The translations under genes were made by a program, and so were the position numbers. Positions 63,932-64,000 of a stretch of DNA of 64,000 nt are shown in pieces (the first letter of the stretch is position 1; each line of letters begins with the position of its first letter). The stretch comes from Anseranas semipalmata (taxonomy: Eukaryota > Chordata > Aves > Anseriformes > Anseranatidae). The notes beneath the pieces were generated by a model. The model did not search any database. It was given only the letters and a program-made list of their open reading frames with translations, and was not told the DNA's origin. The DNA lies in assembly GCA_013399115.1 (NCBI GenBank), contig VXAA01004298.1, positions 781,460 through 845,459 of the forward strand, read 5' to 3'.

Positions 63932-64000
63932 CTCTCCTCCTCCACGGCCGCTGCCGCACCGCCGACACAGCCCAGCAGTCCCCCCGACGTGCTGCTCTGC
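63780..64000. promoter_or_regulatory. CpG-rich promoter-side island
   Basis: The last ~200 bases turn abruptly GC-rich and CpG-dense (many CCG, GCC and CGG triplets) after more than 60 kb of AT-rich sequence. This is typical of a vertebrate CpG-island promoter and first exon. It sits exactly where the minus-strand gene should begin, just before the noncoding exon 1. The island continues beyond the window, so its peak, any transcription start and any divergent neighbour cannot be seen. Confidence 0.7.
63932..64000 (-). other. Exon 1 (5' UTR, partial)
   Basis: On the minus strand the GC-rich sequence ends in GAGGAGGAGAG followed by the donor GTGGGT. The next exon has an upstream in-frame stop directly before its ATG, so this exon is read as untranslated. 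It is open in at least one frame, but nothing supports translation. The 5' end is outside the window. A second possible GT (GTGGCG) lies about 20 bases further on. Confidence 0.5.

Larger units (their letters stand above)
4016..64000 (-). other. Unrecognised 23-exon protein-coding gene (gene extent)
   Basis: The gene extends from the CpG-rich right edge to a stop codon at 4016-4018. It was inferred from 22 coding exons, most with canonical GT/AG borders, open frames and compatible phases. The summed coding length is 2,127 nt, divisible by three if one base is restored in exon 22, giving 708 residues. I see no signal peptide, membrane helix, zinc finger or other family motif that I can name. 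The middle part is cysteine-rich in E16-E17 and acidic in E13-E15; the end is basic and charged. The 5' end lies outside the window and the polyadenylation site was not placed. Function is unknown to me. Several weaker exons could be wrong or alternative without affecting the rest. Confidence 0.8.

Noticed and set aside
1..64000. tRNA, rRNA, CRISPR, bacterial operons, endogenous retrovirus
   Set aside because: Looked for cloverleaf-like boxes, spaced repeats, LTR-like direct repeats with TG..CA ends and retroviral motifs; none seen by eye.

Overview
This window is AT-rich vertebrate nuclear DNA. It is most likely from a bird, because it carries several CR1 LINE fragments, two of them with the typical CR1 end (runs like CATTCTATGA). 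Three runs of N show it is draft assembly. I see no bacterial, viral, rRNA, tRNA or CRISPR content.

The main content is one split gene on the minus strand, running from right to left across almost the whole window. I assembled it by eye from minus-strand acceptor/donor pairs, open frames and matching splice phases. A CpG-rich first exon (non-coding as read) lies at 63932-64000 and continues beyond the window. The start codon is in exon 2 (ATG at 62303-62305). Twenty-two coding exons follow, down to a stop codon at 4016-4018. The reading phase is consistent from exon to exon. The coding lengths sum to 2,127 nt (708 residues plus stop) if one base is counted as missing in an A5 run in exon 22. 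I do not recognise the protein or a domain in it. It looks soluble, with no signal peptide or membrane segment that I would defend. The best supported exons are E10, E11, E12, E13, E14, E16, E17, E18 and E22. E4, E9, E19, E21 and E23 rest mostly on splice sites and phase.

Layout, left to right: 1-4015 is 3' UTR and/or intergenic DNA with a local tandem repeat. 4016-10418 holds E23-E20 and one CR1. 10419-15647 holds E19-E17. 15648-26786 is an 11 kb intron with a CR1, a gap and a small plus-strand ORF with a polyadenylation signal. 26787-30309 holds E16 and E15. 30310-39031 is an 8.7 kb intron with a gap and the longest open frame of the window. 39032-48895 holds E14-E9 and an ancient MIR-like SINE. 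48896-58620 holds E8-E3. 58621-62253 is an intron with a cluster of long minus-strand frames and a possible cassette exon. 62254-64000 holds E2, intron 1 and the CpG-rich promoter side.

The exon model is an inference from sequence. RNA reads or protein alignment would confirm or correct individual boundaries.
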